Below are positions 23,810-31,553 of a stretch of 64,000 nt of DNA, piece by piece. A program made the translations under genes and the position numbers. The notes beneath the pieces are model-generated. The model was not told where the DNA came from. It searched no databases and saw only the letters and a program-made list of their open reading frames with translations. The number at the start of each line of letters is the position of its first letter. The first letter of the stretch is position 1. Source of the stretch: Clostridium sp. UBA699 (GTDB lineage Bacteria; Bacillota; Clostridia; Clostridiales; Clostridiaceae); the NCBI GenBank assembly GCA_002298915.1, contig DBML01000025.1:62001-126000 (forward strand), written 5' to 3'.

Positions 23810-24607
23810 TTATTTTCTTTTAGGTATGCCCGATTCGCAAGGCACCCTGACCTGGCATTTGCCGCAGCCGTACCTAGGCTTGAATTTTTCTGCGGTGATG
23901 TCAAGGAAGTCGGAGCAAATCCGGTGGTTCTTGCCGCTCTCCATCGTTATAGCTCCTGCAGGGCAGTTCTTTGCGCACTTCCCGCACATCGAGCAGTATT
24001 CGTATATATCCTCGTATTCCCTTCGGGAAGGTTCAAGGTGCAGCTCAGTGATTATGCTTCCGAACCTGCCGGCTATCCCCTTCCTGGTGATGAGGCCTTT
24101 TGAAAGACCAAAGGTGCCCAATCCGCAGGCGAAAGCGATGTGCCTCTCCGACCAGTTGCTCGTGAAGTTCTTCGTCCAGAACCTGGCGTCCGCGGCTGGC
24201 ACAACGCTTTTGTACCCAGCATCCGCCAGCTCGGTTTTCAGTTGCTCGCAGAGCTTGAGCAGCATGGCCTGCCCTTCTATTCTTCCGTGGAGCCACTCCT
24301 CGGAAGGCCACGTCATGTCGCTTCCATTTCCTTTCCTGACCTTCTCGCTGAAAGGCAGGAAGAACGAGATCACCGTTTTGGCCTCGGGCAGCCATCCTCC
24401 GGGCGGCTGGAAGTGCTCCCCGATGGCGGCCGGCTCCCTAAGCCTGACTAGGAATTCGTCGTCCGCGCTGCAGAAACCGAATATCGGTTCATCGTAAATC
24501 CTCATGCCTGCCACGGTTCCTGAGATAGCTGTTTCGGACGCTATGTAGTTGTGCTCCGAGTTCTTAACGAAGCTTTCCGCAGACCTTTTCAGCTTTTCCT
24601 TGTCCAT
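23810..24607 (-). CDS. 4Fe-4S protein resembling epoxyqueuosine reductase (QueG-like)
   Basis: 265 aa. The N-terminal 190 residues have the nitroreductase-like/QueG-type pattern (AFACGLGTFGLSKGLITRKG). Then come CSMCGKCAKNCP (about residue 220), a full 4Fe-4S ligand set with its distal Pro, and a second Cys group CGKCQVRVPC near the C-terminus. It is shorter than true QueG (about 380 aa) and lacks its C-terminal HEAT part, so a related reductase or activator of a corrinoid/Fe-S protein is more likely than queuosine synthesis. The start at 24607 follows GGGGGGATAAA. Last of four genes behind the putative NiCo riboswitch, so its Fe-S cluster may be the link to metal. Confidence 0.7.
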   Translation of the reverse strand: MDKEKLKRSAESFVKNSEHNYIASETAISGTVAGMRIYDEPIFGFCSADDEFLVRLREPAAIGEHFQPPGGWLPEAKTVISFFLPFSEKVRKGNGSDMTWPSEEWLHGRIEGQAMLLKLCEQLKTELADAGYKSVVPAADARFWTKNFTSNWSERHIAFACGLGTFGLSKGLITRKGIAGRFGSIITELHLEPSRREYEDIYEYCSMCGKCAKNCPAGAITMESGKNHRICSDFLDITAEKFKPRYGCGKCQVRVPCESGIPKRK

Positions 24608-24621
24608 TTTATCCCCCCATA

Positions 24622-25341
24622 TCACTTGGAGCAGAATGCATCTGCAAAATCCCGCTCTATTTCATCTATGCCTTGGTACACCTTCTCTATCCCCAGCAGC
24701 CTCTTGAGAAACGTTTTCTGCCCTTCCTTCATTTCCAGCTCCTCGTACCAGGGGAGCTTTTTACTGCCTTGCTTTTCGAAGGACGAGTATACCAGGTAGA
24801 GAAGCAGGTCGCCAAGGTAAGAGTAGTCCAGGTCGTACCTGTAGCGGTCGCTGTCCGCAAACCTGGCGAGGCCGAAGTCGACAAGGTAAACCCTGTCGCC
24901 CTCCATCAGGACGTTGGGTATCCTGATGTCCCTGTGGACTATCCCGTTTTCGTGCAGATGCTTAATTATCCCTATCAGCTTCGTTCCGATGCTGCAGATT
25001 TCCTGTTCAGTGAACCTGTGCTTCTGCTTGAAGAGCAGGTCGCTAAGAGTGTCCCCGGGCTTCCACTCTATGACGAAGGCGTAGAAGCCTCCTTCGTTTA
25101 TGACCCCAAGAAGCTCAGGGATCCTTTCATCCCTGAGCCTTGAGAGCATGACCGCTTCGTGTGCGTTCCTGTCGGCATTTTTTGCATGGATCCTGCTTTT
25201 GAACTTCTTGAGCACGACCATGTCACCCTCATCGCTTCTCGCGAGGAAGCACATTCCGTACCTTCCCTCCCCGAGGGTCTTTTCGATGGTGTATCCACCG
25301 AATTTTTTTCCGATGTATTTTTTTCTGTCAAACAGGCTCAT
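24622..25341 (-). CDS. Ser/Thr protein kinase (Hanks type, soluble)
   Basis: 239 aa, a compact kinase domain with no membrane helix or PASTA repeats. Glycine loop LGEGRYGMCF, the Lys of VVLKKF, catalytic loop VHRDIRIPNVL and DFGLA are all intact; the usual Lys of HRDxK is Arg. The C-terminal lobe is short (ends FADAFCSK). Small stand-alone kinases like this are found in Clostridia near zinc-ribbon proteins. It starts 4 bases after the zinc-ribbon stop and ends 14 before the Fe-S gene, so it is co-transcribed with a metal ATPase. Its substrate is unknown; the zinc-ribbon protein next door is the obvious candidate. Confidence 0.83.
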   Translation of the reverse strand: MSLFDRKKYIGKKFGGYTIEKTLGEGRYGMCFLARSDEGDMVVLKKFKSRIHAKNADRNAHEAVMLSRLRDERIPELLGVINEGGFYAFVIEWKPGDTLSDLLFKQKHRFTEQEICSIGTKLIGIIKHLHENGIVHRDIRIPNVLMEGDRVYLVDFGLARFADSDRYRYDLDYSYLGDLLLYLVYSSFEKQGSKKLPWYEELEMKEGQKTFLKRLLGIEKVYQGIDEIERDFADAFCSK

Positions 25342-25345
25342 CCTG

Positions 25346-25720
25346 TTACCCGTTCAGCTTGTTTCCGCAGTTCTGGCAGAATTTGGCGTTCGGCGGCATC
25401 TTTGTTCCGCAGTTCTGGCAGAAGAGCTCCGCCTTGACAGCTTCGCCGCAGCTGAGGCAGAACTTCGAGCCTGCTGGAATCTGACTTCCGCATCCCCTGC
25501 AGCTAAGCGAGCCCTGGTTCGGGCTTGGGTTTGGCTGGCCGTAGCCGGAAGGGTTTCCCTGCTGGTTCCTGTAGTCGTTCCTGTAGTAGGCGCCTGAATG
25601 GCTCCTAGACGCTATTATGTCGAAAAGGTTGCCCAGTATCCCCTTCCTCTGGTAGTGGCTGCTGCCGTAGCTGCCGTTCTTGTAGTGGTTCCTCTTTGAT
25701 GATCTTGAAAAAAAGCTCAT
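25346..25720 (-). CDS. double zinc-ribbon protein
   Basis: 124 aa. A basic, Ser/Tyr/Asn-rich N-terminal half (residues 1-70) with no fold is followed by two zinc ribbons: CRGCGSQIPAGSKFCLSCG and CQNCGTKMPPNAKFCQNCG, each CxxC-x12-CxxC. The start at 25720 (MSFFSRSS) has AAGGAG 8 bases upstream. It sits 17 bases after the ATPase stop and 4 before the kinase start. The flexible tail is rich in Ser and Thr and could be phosphorylated by the neighbouring kinase; this is inference. Confidence 0.75.
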   Translation of the reverse strand: MSFFSRSSKRNHYKNGSYGSSHYQRKGILGNLFDIIASRSHSGAYYRNDYRNQQGNPSGYGQPNPSPNQGSLSCRGCGSQIPAGSKFCLSCGEAVKAELFCQNCGTKMPPNAKFCQNCGNKLNG

Positions 25721-25737
25721 GTTCATTTCTCCTTCGT

Positions 25738-28272
25738 TCATATTGTTTTTTTGATTGATCGTCTTCCTATCTTAACCAGCTCGTACCAAAGCACGGCTGC
25801 ACATGAAATCGCTGCGGCCATGGCCATCTGCCCTGCAGAAAGCGGGGCCAGCTTAAGGAATCCGGACACCGGCGTGTACAGCATGACGGCGAGGCCTGCC
25901 AGCGTGCCGGCGATGACCGTCCACATAACGCTGTCCTTCTTCTGCTTCATGAAGGTCCTGAAGGCCAGTTCGCTGCCTGAGCTGTTGACCTGAACTAACA
26001 GCAGGTTCGAAAACAATATTATGCTGAGCCCCATCGTCCTTGCCAGGGCTGCATCCCCTTGGTATTTTGCCAGAAAAATGTAGTACGCTGCAAAGGATGC
26101 CCCGAATATGACCAGCCCCTGAAGCACGCTCTTTGAGAGCATCGCCGCTGACAGGAGCTTCTCCTTTGGACTTCGTGGCGGGCGCTGCATGATGTCGGGT
26201 TCGGCTGGCTGCCTTTCGAGCACTATCGAGCACGTAGGGTCTATGACGAGTTCGAGCAGGACCACGTGGATCGGAAGCAGGAGGAGGCTCGCCGGGCTGA
26301 TGCCCAGGAAAGGCGCCAGCAGCGATGCTAACGCTATCGGTATGTGGATCGTGAACACGTAACCTACCGCCTTCTTTATGTTGTCGTATATCCTCCTGCC
26401 GTCCCTGATCGTGTCCACTATGGTCGAGAAGTTGTCGTCAAGCAGGATCAGGTCCGCCGCCTCCCTCGAGACCTCGGAGCCGCGCTTGCCCATTGCTATG
26501 CCTATGTCCGCGTATTTCAGCGCAGGTGCGTCGTTGACGCCGTCGCCGGTCATTGCGACGACCTCTCCGTTTTCCTTGAAGGCCTTCACTATCTTCATCT
26601 TGTGCTCGGGAAGGACCCTGGAGAAGATGCTTACGTCCCTGACCCTCTCCCTGAGCTCATCGTCGTTCATGGAGCTGAGCTCTTCGCCTGTTATTATCCT
26701 GTCGCTGTTGGGCATGCTTATCTGCTTAGCGATAGAGCTTGCAGTCACACCGCTGTCTCCGGTTATCATGACGACGCGGACGCCTGCTTTTGTGCAGGTT
26801 TCGATGTCTTCCTTCACCGATTCCCTCGGAGGGTCGGCAAGGCCTACCATTCCGAGAAGCTCAAGCCTGCATTCCAGCAGGGTTTCTGGTATTTCATTTT
26901 CTGTTCCAACAGCCATCTGGCCTACCGCAATGACCCTGAGCCCCTGCCTCGACATCTCGAATATCTGGTCCTCTGCCGTCTTCCTGCCCTCGGCTGTCAG
27001 GTCGCATATTTGCAGAATCCTCTCAGGCGAGCCTTTGGCGGCCACAAGGATCTCGTTTCCGTTCCTCCAAACGTTTCCCATCATCTTGGTCTCGTCCGTG
27101 AAAGGGTATTCCTTCAGGAGCTGACCTCCGAAGAGGATCTCCCTTGTGAAGCCGTGCTCATCGCAGTGGGCTATAATAGCCTTCTCCATTGGGTCGTATG
27201 CATCCGATTTGCAGCCCATCCCCGAAACCTTGACTAGGTGTTTGGCATCGTTTGTGGTGCTGTAGGTTTCCCTGACAGCCATCCTGTTCATTGTGATCGT
27301 CCCAGTCTTGTCCACACAAAGTACTGAGACTGCCCCCAGCGTTTCAACTGATGGGAGTCGCCTAACGAGGGACTGCTTCCTGGCAAGCCTCCAGGCGCCC
27401 ATGGACAGGAAAACCGTCAGTATTACAGGAAACTCCTCCGGGATCATCGCCATAGCGAGGGTTATCCCGGAAAGTATGCTTTCCACTATCCTGCTTTTGA
27501 GGTCGTGGTCCGCTATGTTGAAGTACGTGACTGCGCCGACTAAAAGGAAGAGCACTGCCGCTATGGCTCCGCTCAGTTTTACCAGCCTTCCTGTCTGCTT
27601 CTGGAGAGGCGTGTCTCCCACCGGTGCGACGGCTATGTCCTTGCCTATCTTGCCGTATTCGGTGGACAGCCCTATCTTGTCGACAAGTATGGTGCCGGTG
27701 CCCTGCGTGACAAGGGTTCCCGCGTAGCAGTAGTCGCGTCTCCAGTAGTCGTTGTTTTCGTTCACGTATTGTCCCCTTGCCAACTTCCAAACGCCCAGGG
27801 ACTCCCCTGTCAGCGAAGATTCGTCGACGCAGAGCGTGCTCGCCCTCAGAACATGGCCGTCCGCAGGGATCTTGACCCCTTCGGCAACGTACATTATGTC
27901 GCCTGGGACGAGGTCTGAGCTGTTTATCGTCTTCTCTTCCCCGTCGCGCAGAACCTTTATCCTGGGCGCCGACAGGTCCTTGAGTGCTTTGAGTGTTTTG
28001 TCCGTCTTCCATTCCTGGACTGCCTCGATGCTGATTATGCCGACTACGAAGATGAGCATGATTGCGCCATCCTTCGGCTCCCCAAGGATGAAGTATATCG
28101 TTGCTGCGATTATCAGCAGCAGAAACATCGGTTCGCTTATAACCTTGATGATCTTGTGGAAGACGTTCTCTTTTTTCTCCGGTACCAGCTCGTTCCTGCC
28201 GTATTTTTCTTGAAGCAGCGCTGCTTCGGATGATGTGAGCCCTTTCAGTTCGTTGCTGTTCTGTTCTGTCAT
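25738..28272 (-). CDS. P-type cation-transporting ATPase (P2-like), riboswitch-controlled
   Basis: 844 aa. Ten membrane helices are predicted in the P2 layout. TM4 has MIPEEFPVIL, the family cation-site region. CVDKTGTITMN (Asp about residue 317) is phosphorylated, TGES sits in the A domain (SSLTGES), and MTGDGVNDAPALKYAD is the hinge. By sequence it resembles Ca2+/Mn2+-type bacterial ATPases rather than the heavy-metal P1B group (no CPx). The leader in front of it reads as a NiCo/czcD riboswitch, so the exported ion is more likely Fe2+, Co2+ or Ni2+; this is inference from control, not from ligands. The start at 28272 follows GGAGGTAACTGCT. Heads a four-gene operon. Confidence 0.88.
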   Translation of the reverse strand: MTEQNSNELKGLTSSEAALLQEKYGRNELVPEKKENVFHKIIKVISEPMFLLLIIAATIYFILGEPKDGAIMLIFVVGIISIEAVQEWKTDKTLKALKDLSAPRIKVLRDGEEKTINSSDLVPGDIMYVAEGVKIPADGHVLRASTLCVDESSLTGESLGVWKLARGQYVNENNDYWRRDYCYAGTLVTQGTGTILVDKIGLSTEYGKIGKDIAVAPVGDTPLQKQTGRLVKLSGAIAAVLFLLVGAVTYFNIADHDLKSRIVESILSGITLAMAMIPEEFPVILTVFLSMGAWRLARKQSLVRRLPSVETLGAVSVLCVDKTGTITMNRMAVRETYSTTNDAKHLVKVSGMGCKSDAYDPMEKAIIAHCDEHGFTREILFGGQLLKEYPFTDETKMMGNVWRNGNEILVAAKGSPERILQICDLTAEGRKTAEDQIFEMSRQGLRVIAVGQMAVGTENEIPETLLECRLELLGMVGLADPPRESVKEDIETCTKAGVRVVMITGDSGVTASSIAKQISMPNSDRIITGEELSSMNDDELRERVRDVSIFSRVLPEHKMKIVKAFKENGEVVAMTGDGVNDAPALKYADIGIAMGKRGSEVSREAADLILLDDNFSTIVDTIRDGRRIYDNIKKAVGYVFTIHIPIALASLLAPFLGISPASLLLLPIHVVLLELVIDPTCSIVLERQPAEPDIMQRPPRSPKEKLLSAAMLSKSVLQGLVIFGASFAAYYIFLAKYQGDAALARTMGLSIILFSNLLLVQVNSSGSELAFRTFMKQKKDSVMWTVIAGTLAGLAVMLYTPVSGFLKLAPLSAGQMAMAAAISCAAVLWYELVKIGRRSIKKTI

Positions 28273-28333
28273 AGCAGTTACCTCCATTTTATTACAAAAG
28301 ATAGCTCCCTGGCATTTGCAGCCTTTTGGGTAT

Positions 28334-28438
28334 AAAAAAACCCGCGGGACATATTACTGTCCCACAGGTTTATACACCCGCTGCCTTTAGGCCCAGCCCC
28401 ATGAACTAGATGCGTTAGTTCATCGCCTGCTCAGTTTG
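28334..28438 (-). promoter_or_regulatory. NiCo (czcD) riboswitch with terminator
   Basis: On the minus strand the aptamer runs from AACTGAGCAGGC (about 28436) through a hairpin ATGAAC/GTTCAT, then GGCTGGGCC-TAAA-GGCAGC, to ACCTGTGGGACAGT (28356). These match the conserved blocks I know for the NiCo/czcD class: CUGAGCAGGC, GGGCUG..GCGGC and GUGGGACAG in the same order and spacing. The last block also forms one arm of a terminator, GGGACA...TGTCCC within 28341-28369, followed by TTTTTTT, so ligand binding would favour read-through (ON switch). It precedes the P-type ATPase by about 60 bases. Family knowledge: the class responds to Ni2+/Co2+ and was later reported to respond to Fe2+. Confidence 0.82.
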
Positions 28439-28502
28439 ATAGCTTAATGTTAGCATGGCTCCGGGCGGGCTGTCAAGAAGGTTTTTGATTTTGGTAACTG
28501 TT

Positions 28503-29375
28503 TTATAGGGTATTCGTTATCGCTTTGTTTATGAACCTGTCAATCAGGCCGCAGATCCACCCGTCCAGCCTCGTGAAGCTGAACCCCAAGGCTTCCGCCC
28601 TGGATGTGTCCAGGCTGAATGACTCCAGCCCATTATATGGCCCGGCCAGCCCCACCCTCGATAGCTTAGCCTTTTTCCCGGTCTTCTTTTCGACGTAAGT
28701 TATGATTTCCCTCACAGAGATTGTGCCTGTGGTGCTCGCGTTAATTGGGCCCGTGAATTCCTGTTCCGCAGCCCAGGCCAGGAAATCCCCTGCTTCGTCT
28801 GACCTTATGAAGGACAGCTGCTCATCAGGGTTGTCTACGTGCATGGCTTCTCCATTGATTGTATTTTCAACATAAAAGAAGAGCCTCCCGGTATAGTCAT
28901 CATCGCCTATGACGAACGGTAAGCGCACTGCCGTACCTTGAAAATGAGTGTAGCGCTGGAAAAGAGCCGTCTCTGCCTGTCTTTTCCCCTCGCCGTACTC
29001 CATTAGCTCCCCCCACCTGAGCCGATAGTGGAAAGGGTCGAACTCGACCTCCTTCATATTCAGGCGCATGTCTTCGTAGACCGCCGCCGAGGAGGTCATG
29101 ACGTACCTCCTGCAGTCCAGCGTGTCCTGCAGATTCCTAATGTCGACCGAGCTGAAAGCCAGGCTGTCACAGGCGGCGTCGAAGCTCCTTCCGGCTAACG
29201 CCGCGGCAAGACTTCCTGGGTCGGTACGCTCGATTATTAGCCTCTCCACGCTTTTGCCGAAGCTGTCCTTCCTCCTGCCCCTTGTTGCTATGGTGACCTC
29301 GTGGCCCCTTTTGAGAAGCGAGTTTACCATGTGCACCCCAAAATAGCGTGTGCCTCCGAGAACGAGAACCTTCAT
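28503..29375 (-). CDS. NAD-dependent epimerase/dehydratase (extended SDR)
   Basis: 290 aa. The N-terminal VLVLGGTRYFGVHMV is the dinucleotide-binding Gly-rich turn of an atypical extended SDR (GGTRxFG form). SAAVYEDM and the following Tyr region (YGEGKRQAE, the YxxxK pair) supply the catalytic motif. Close relatives in Clostridia are annotated as epimerases or mRNA-binding-protein-like reductases without known substrate. The start at 29375 follows AAGGAGGTGCGGTG. A longer frame begins in the repeat at 29393 and would add MLTVPEKGGAV; I reject it because the ribosome site lies after it. Its upstream region is thus set by a family repeat. Confidence 0.78.
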   Translation of the reverse strand: MKVLVLGGTRYFGVHMVNSLLKRGHEVTIATRGRRKDSFGKSVERLIIERTDPGSLAAALAGRSFDAACDSLAFSSVDIRNLQDTLDCRRYVMTSSAAVYEDMRLNMKEVEFDPFHYRLRWGELMEYGEGKRQAETALFQRYTHFQGTAVRLPFVIGDDDYTGRLFFYVENTINGEAMHVDNPDEQLSFIRSDEAGDFLAWAAEQEFTGPINASTTGTISVREIITYVEKKTGKKAKLSRVGLAGPYNGLESFSLDTSRAEALGFSFTRLDGWICGLIDRFINKAITNTL

Positions 29376-29392
29376 CACCGCACCTCCTTTTT

Positions 29393-29482
29393 CCGGGACG
29401 GTTAACATTTCTTTGTCATAAAAGAATTATTCACATGTAATAAATTGCATGAAATACACGCGATACATGTTAACCGTCCCGG
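29393..29482. repeat. GGGACGGTTAACA repeat, long palindrome
   Basis: Copy 7, 90 bp, arms CCGGGACGGTTAACAT / ATGTTAACCGTCCCGG. It fills the whole gap between two minus-strand genes: the upstream gene's stop codon begins at the next base (29483) and the epimerase ribosome site follows on the other side. Interior shares TTTGTCAT and ATACACG with copy 8. Confidence 0.93.
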
Positions 29483-30052
29483 CTATTTGCGCCTGCTTTC
29501 CACCTTCATACGGATCCCTGAACCAAGGCCTATCGCTATGCCGTGATAAAGGGCTGTGAGAGCCGATATTGCCACCTTGTAGCCGCTTTCGCCCAGGATT
29601 CCCGAGGCCAGTTTGTAGAAGGGTCCATCCACAACATTGATCAGCCCAAGGGCTGCGTCGCCCAGGAAAAAAACTGCAGTGCATATGAGGGCAAAGCCCA
29701 GGAACCTCTTCCCGAAGCCCATAGCTATGCCGAAGACTATGCCTGTGAACGCACCGGCTACTATAGCCGGAACTCCGAAAGCATCATAGAACATAAGCCC
29801 AACGAGAGCTCCTTCGAACAAGCCAATCGAGATGGCCAGTGTCGAGGCTATTACGATCCTCGTCATGCTGAAATTTTTCCTCATGAACCAACCGAATACG
29901 AGACCGCCTACGGCCCCCTCGATTGGAAAGGCAAATATCCCTTCGAATTTTAGCAGGACGATCCCGGATGCTATTCCTGCAAGTAGAAAAGAGAGCGCCC
30001 CCAAGGCTGTACAGCCTAAGACTGACATTTGTTTGCTGTTTGCAGCTTCCAT
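29483..30052 (-). CDS. multi-pass membrane protein of unknown function
   Basis: 189 aa, five or six hydrophobic helices rich in Gly and Ala (e.g. AGAFTGIVFGIAMGFG), ending in the basic tail RMKVESRRK. Not recognised. The ATG follows GGGGGAATGAGAA. Its TAG stop abuts a family repeat. It is one of three minus-strand genes (28503, 29483, 30275), each separated from the next by a long repeat copy, so a shared transcript would carry these hairpins between genes. Confidence 0.6.
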   Translation of the reverse strand: MEAANSKQMSVLGCTALGALSFLLAGIASGIVLLKFEGIFAFPIEGAVGGLVFGWFMRKNFSMTRIVIASTLAISIGLFEGALVGLMFYDAFGVPAIVAGAFTGIVFGIAMGFGKRFLGFALICTAVFFLGDAALGLINVVDGPFYKLASGILGESGYKVAISALTALYHGIAIGLGSGIRMKVESRRK

Positions 30053-30180
30053 TTCTCATTCCCCCGTTCTTTCTGCGATTAGTGCTGCGTGAATTGCTGC
30101 GTGAATTGCCGCTTAATTTGCTGCCTTTTTGGGGCAGATTTCTGAAGTTCCTATCTGATACCATTATAACATCTTCTTTG

Positions 30181-30270
30181 CCCGGGACGGTTAACATTTG
30201 TTTGTCATTTTCGAATATTCAAGGTCCTTAAATGCGGAGAATACACGTAAAAGTTGTTAACAGTCCCGGG
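30181..30270. repeat. GGGACGGTTAACA repeat, long palindrome
   Basis: Copy 8, 90 bp, outer arms CCCGGGACGGTTAACA and TGTTAACAGTCCCGGG (one mismatch, CAG for CCG). Interior related to copy 7. It ends 4 bases before the stop codon of the gene at 30275. Confidence 0.92.
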
Positions 30271-30274
30271 GTTC

Positions 30275-30691
30275 TTAGTCTTTGTAAAAGCTCGTTGCAA
30301 CTGAATACCCGAAAAGCATCTGCATTAGATTGACGAAAATGCCGAAGTCGGCAAATGTAATGCTCATCAGTGATGGTAATATGGAAAGCATGCTCCACAA
30401 TATGAAGTAGGCGCCCAACAGGAAGCTGGGTATCCCCATTATGAAAAGCCTTGCAAGGTTTACCTTCCATTTGCCATCGCGCTTCGCTTCACTCATCAGC
30501 GTTTCCGACCCGAAGACAATCCCGGCGGCTGAAAAATTCAAGAACTGCAGCCACAGGTAGAAATAAGGGTAGTACAGGCCTATGCCTGTGCCCTTCAAGA
30601 CCTTGACGTAATCCTCGCTTACGCTGATCCCGAAAAACATCAGCGCAAAGGCGAGAAGAAGCATAATATACCTTAATGGTTTAGCCCGCAT
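30275..30691 (-). CDS. four-helix membrane protein of unknown function
   Basis: 138 aa. Hydrophobic helices at about residues 8-28, 42-62, 72-98 and 105-128. The start at 30691 (MRAKPLRYIM) is chosen for GGAGGGATTGCC upstream; the longer frame to 30757 runs into a repeat arm and has no ribosome site. Not recognised. Transcribed in the same direction as the two genes to its left. Confidence 0.6.
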   Translation of the reverse strand: MRAKPLRYIMLLLAFALMFFGISVSEDYVKVLKGTGIGLYYPYFYLWLQFLNFSAAGIVFGSETLMSEAKRDGKWKVNLARLFIMGIPSFLLGAYFILWSMLSILPSLMSITFADFGIFVNLMQMLFGYSVATSFYKD

Positions 30692-30756
30692 GGCAATCCC
30701 TCCCGCTATCTGGTTTAATTTTAGTATACAGCTGAGATGCTGAAAATCAAAAGGCA

Positions 30757-30775
30757 AAAGTTGTTAACCGTCCCC
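30757..30775 (-). repeat. GGGACGGTTAACA repeat, single arm
   Basis: Copy 9, read on the minus strand as GGGGACGGTTAACAACTTTT. It lies just upstream of the membrane protein gene and 17 bases from copy 10. Confidence 0.85.
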
Positions 30776-30792
30776 GATTTTTACCCAGCCAG

Positions 30793-30885
30793 CCCGGGAC
30801 GGTTAACATTTAATCGTGGTTTGAAGCGATATGCGCGCACCTCGCAAGTTTTCATAAAAGCGCAACAATTGTTAACCGTCCCGGG
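30793..30885. repeat. GGGACGGTTAACA repeat, long palindrome
   Basis: Copy 10, 93 bp, arms CCCGGGACGGTTAACA / TGTTAACCGTCCCGGG. It ends 20 bases before the -35 box of the T-box/aspS2 promoter. Confidence 0.92.
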
Positions 30886-30905
30886 GATCTTTTTTAAATT
30901 CCCTG

Positions 30906-30934
30906 TTGCATTTTCTTTCAACTGCCTGTATAAT
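30906..30934 (+). promoter_or_regulatory. promoter of the T-box/aspS2-gatCAB operon
   Basis: TTGCAT (30906-30911), 17-base spacer, perfect TATAAT (30929-30934); predicted start about 30941, some 25 bases before the first T-box. Confidence 0.75.
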
Positions 30935-30964
30935 GAGCATAGTTTAAATGTTTTTTATTAAACC

Positions 30965-31240
30965 TCGATGACGAGGAGAGTAAATGCAAAGCAGTTTCTT
31001 AGCGAGTGGGGAATGGTGCAAGCCCCGTAAAGTGCCTGTATTGAAGAACACCTCCGAGAAGTCAACCGAAATGCGAAGAGTAGGCTTGACCGGCTGTCTC
31101 CCGATATAGAGACTAGGCATCGATGATTTGTTCAATTCAAACCTGACATTCACTGTGCCGAATGAGGAGAGCGAAAGCTAATTAGGATGGTACCGCGGTT
31201 AATACCCGTTCCTATACGAAAGTATAGGGACGGTTTTTTT
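30965..31240 (+). promoter_or_regulatory. T-box leader 1 (Asn, possibly also Glu)
   Basis: A full T-box: AGTA bulge motif at about 30979, specifier segment TTGAAGAACACC (31041-31052), and antiterminator core GGATGGTACCGCGG (tRNA-acceptor bulge TGGT at 31188-31191). A terminator CCCGTTCCTATAC/GTATAGGGACGG with T-run closes it at about 31205-31240. By analogy with the other two T-boxes here, the specifier is the triplet one base after GAA: AAC (31047-31049), asparagine. Shifting one base left gives GAA (31046-31048), glutamate. The TGGT bulge pairs fully with a tRNA whose base 73 is A, as in the tRNA-Glu at 45866, and by wobble with G73. Confidence 0.92.
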
Positions 31241-31319
31241 ATTCCTCTGAACTTTCCTCAGTCCTCAGAACTTCCCGATTACTCAAAACAAATCACAAAA
31301 ACAAATCTAAACATAATCG

Positions 31320-31553
31320 ATTATCCGATGAAAAGGAAGAGTAGATGCAAATGTCTGATCTCAGCGAGTCAGGGGCGGTGTGAGCCTGATATCCGGTGTG
31401 CATTGAAAAACGCCCTTGAGGATTTTTGGGAGGTCCCCATTACAGGACAGCAAAGCGGATATGTGCAGCATGAGGCACATGTCAAGTAGGGTGGCACCAC
31501 GGATTAATCTTCGTCCCTATACCTCGGCAGAGGTATTGAGACGGAGTTTTTTT
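31320..31553 (+). promoter_or_regulatory. T-box leader 2 (Asn)
   Basis: A second complete T-box 80 bases after the first, sharing its AGTA and GAA landmarks. Specifier AAC (31409-31411) in CATTGAAAAACGCCC; antiterminator GGGTGGCACCACGG with acceptor bulge TGGC (31492-31495), matching base 73 = G, the usual discriminator of tRNA-Asn. The terminator CGTCCC.../...GAGACGG ends in a T-run at 31545-31553. The base before AAC is A, so the one-base shift to GAA possible in leader 1 is not available here. Confidence 0.92.

Noticed and set aside
25738..28272. P1B heavy-metal ATPase
   Set aside because: No CPx motif or metal-binding domain; the TM4 PEEFP and ten-helix layout are P2-like.
30691..30757. 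Longer N-terminus of the membrane protein at 30275
   Set aside because: It enters a repeat arm and lacks a ribosome site; GGAGGG supports 30691.
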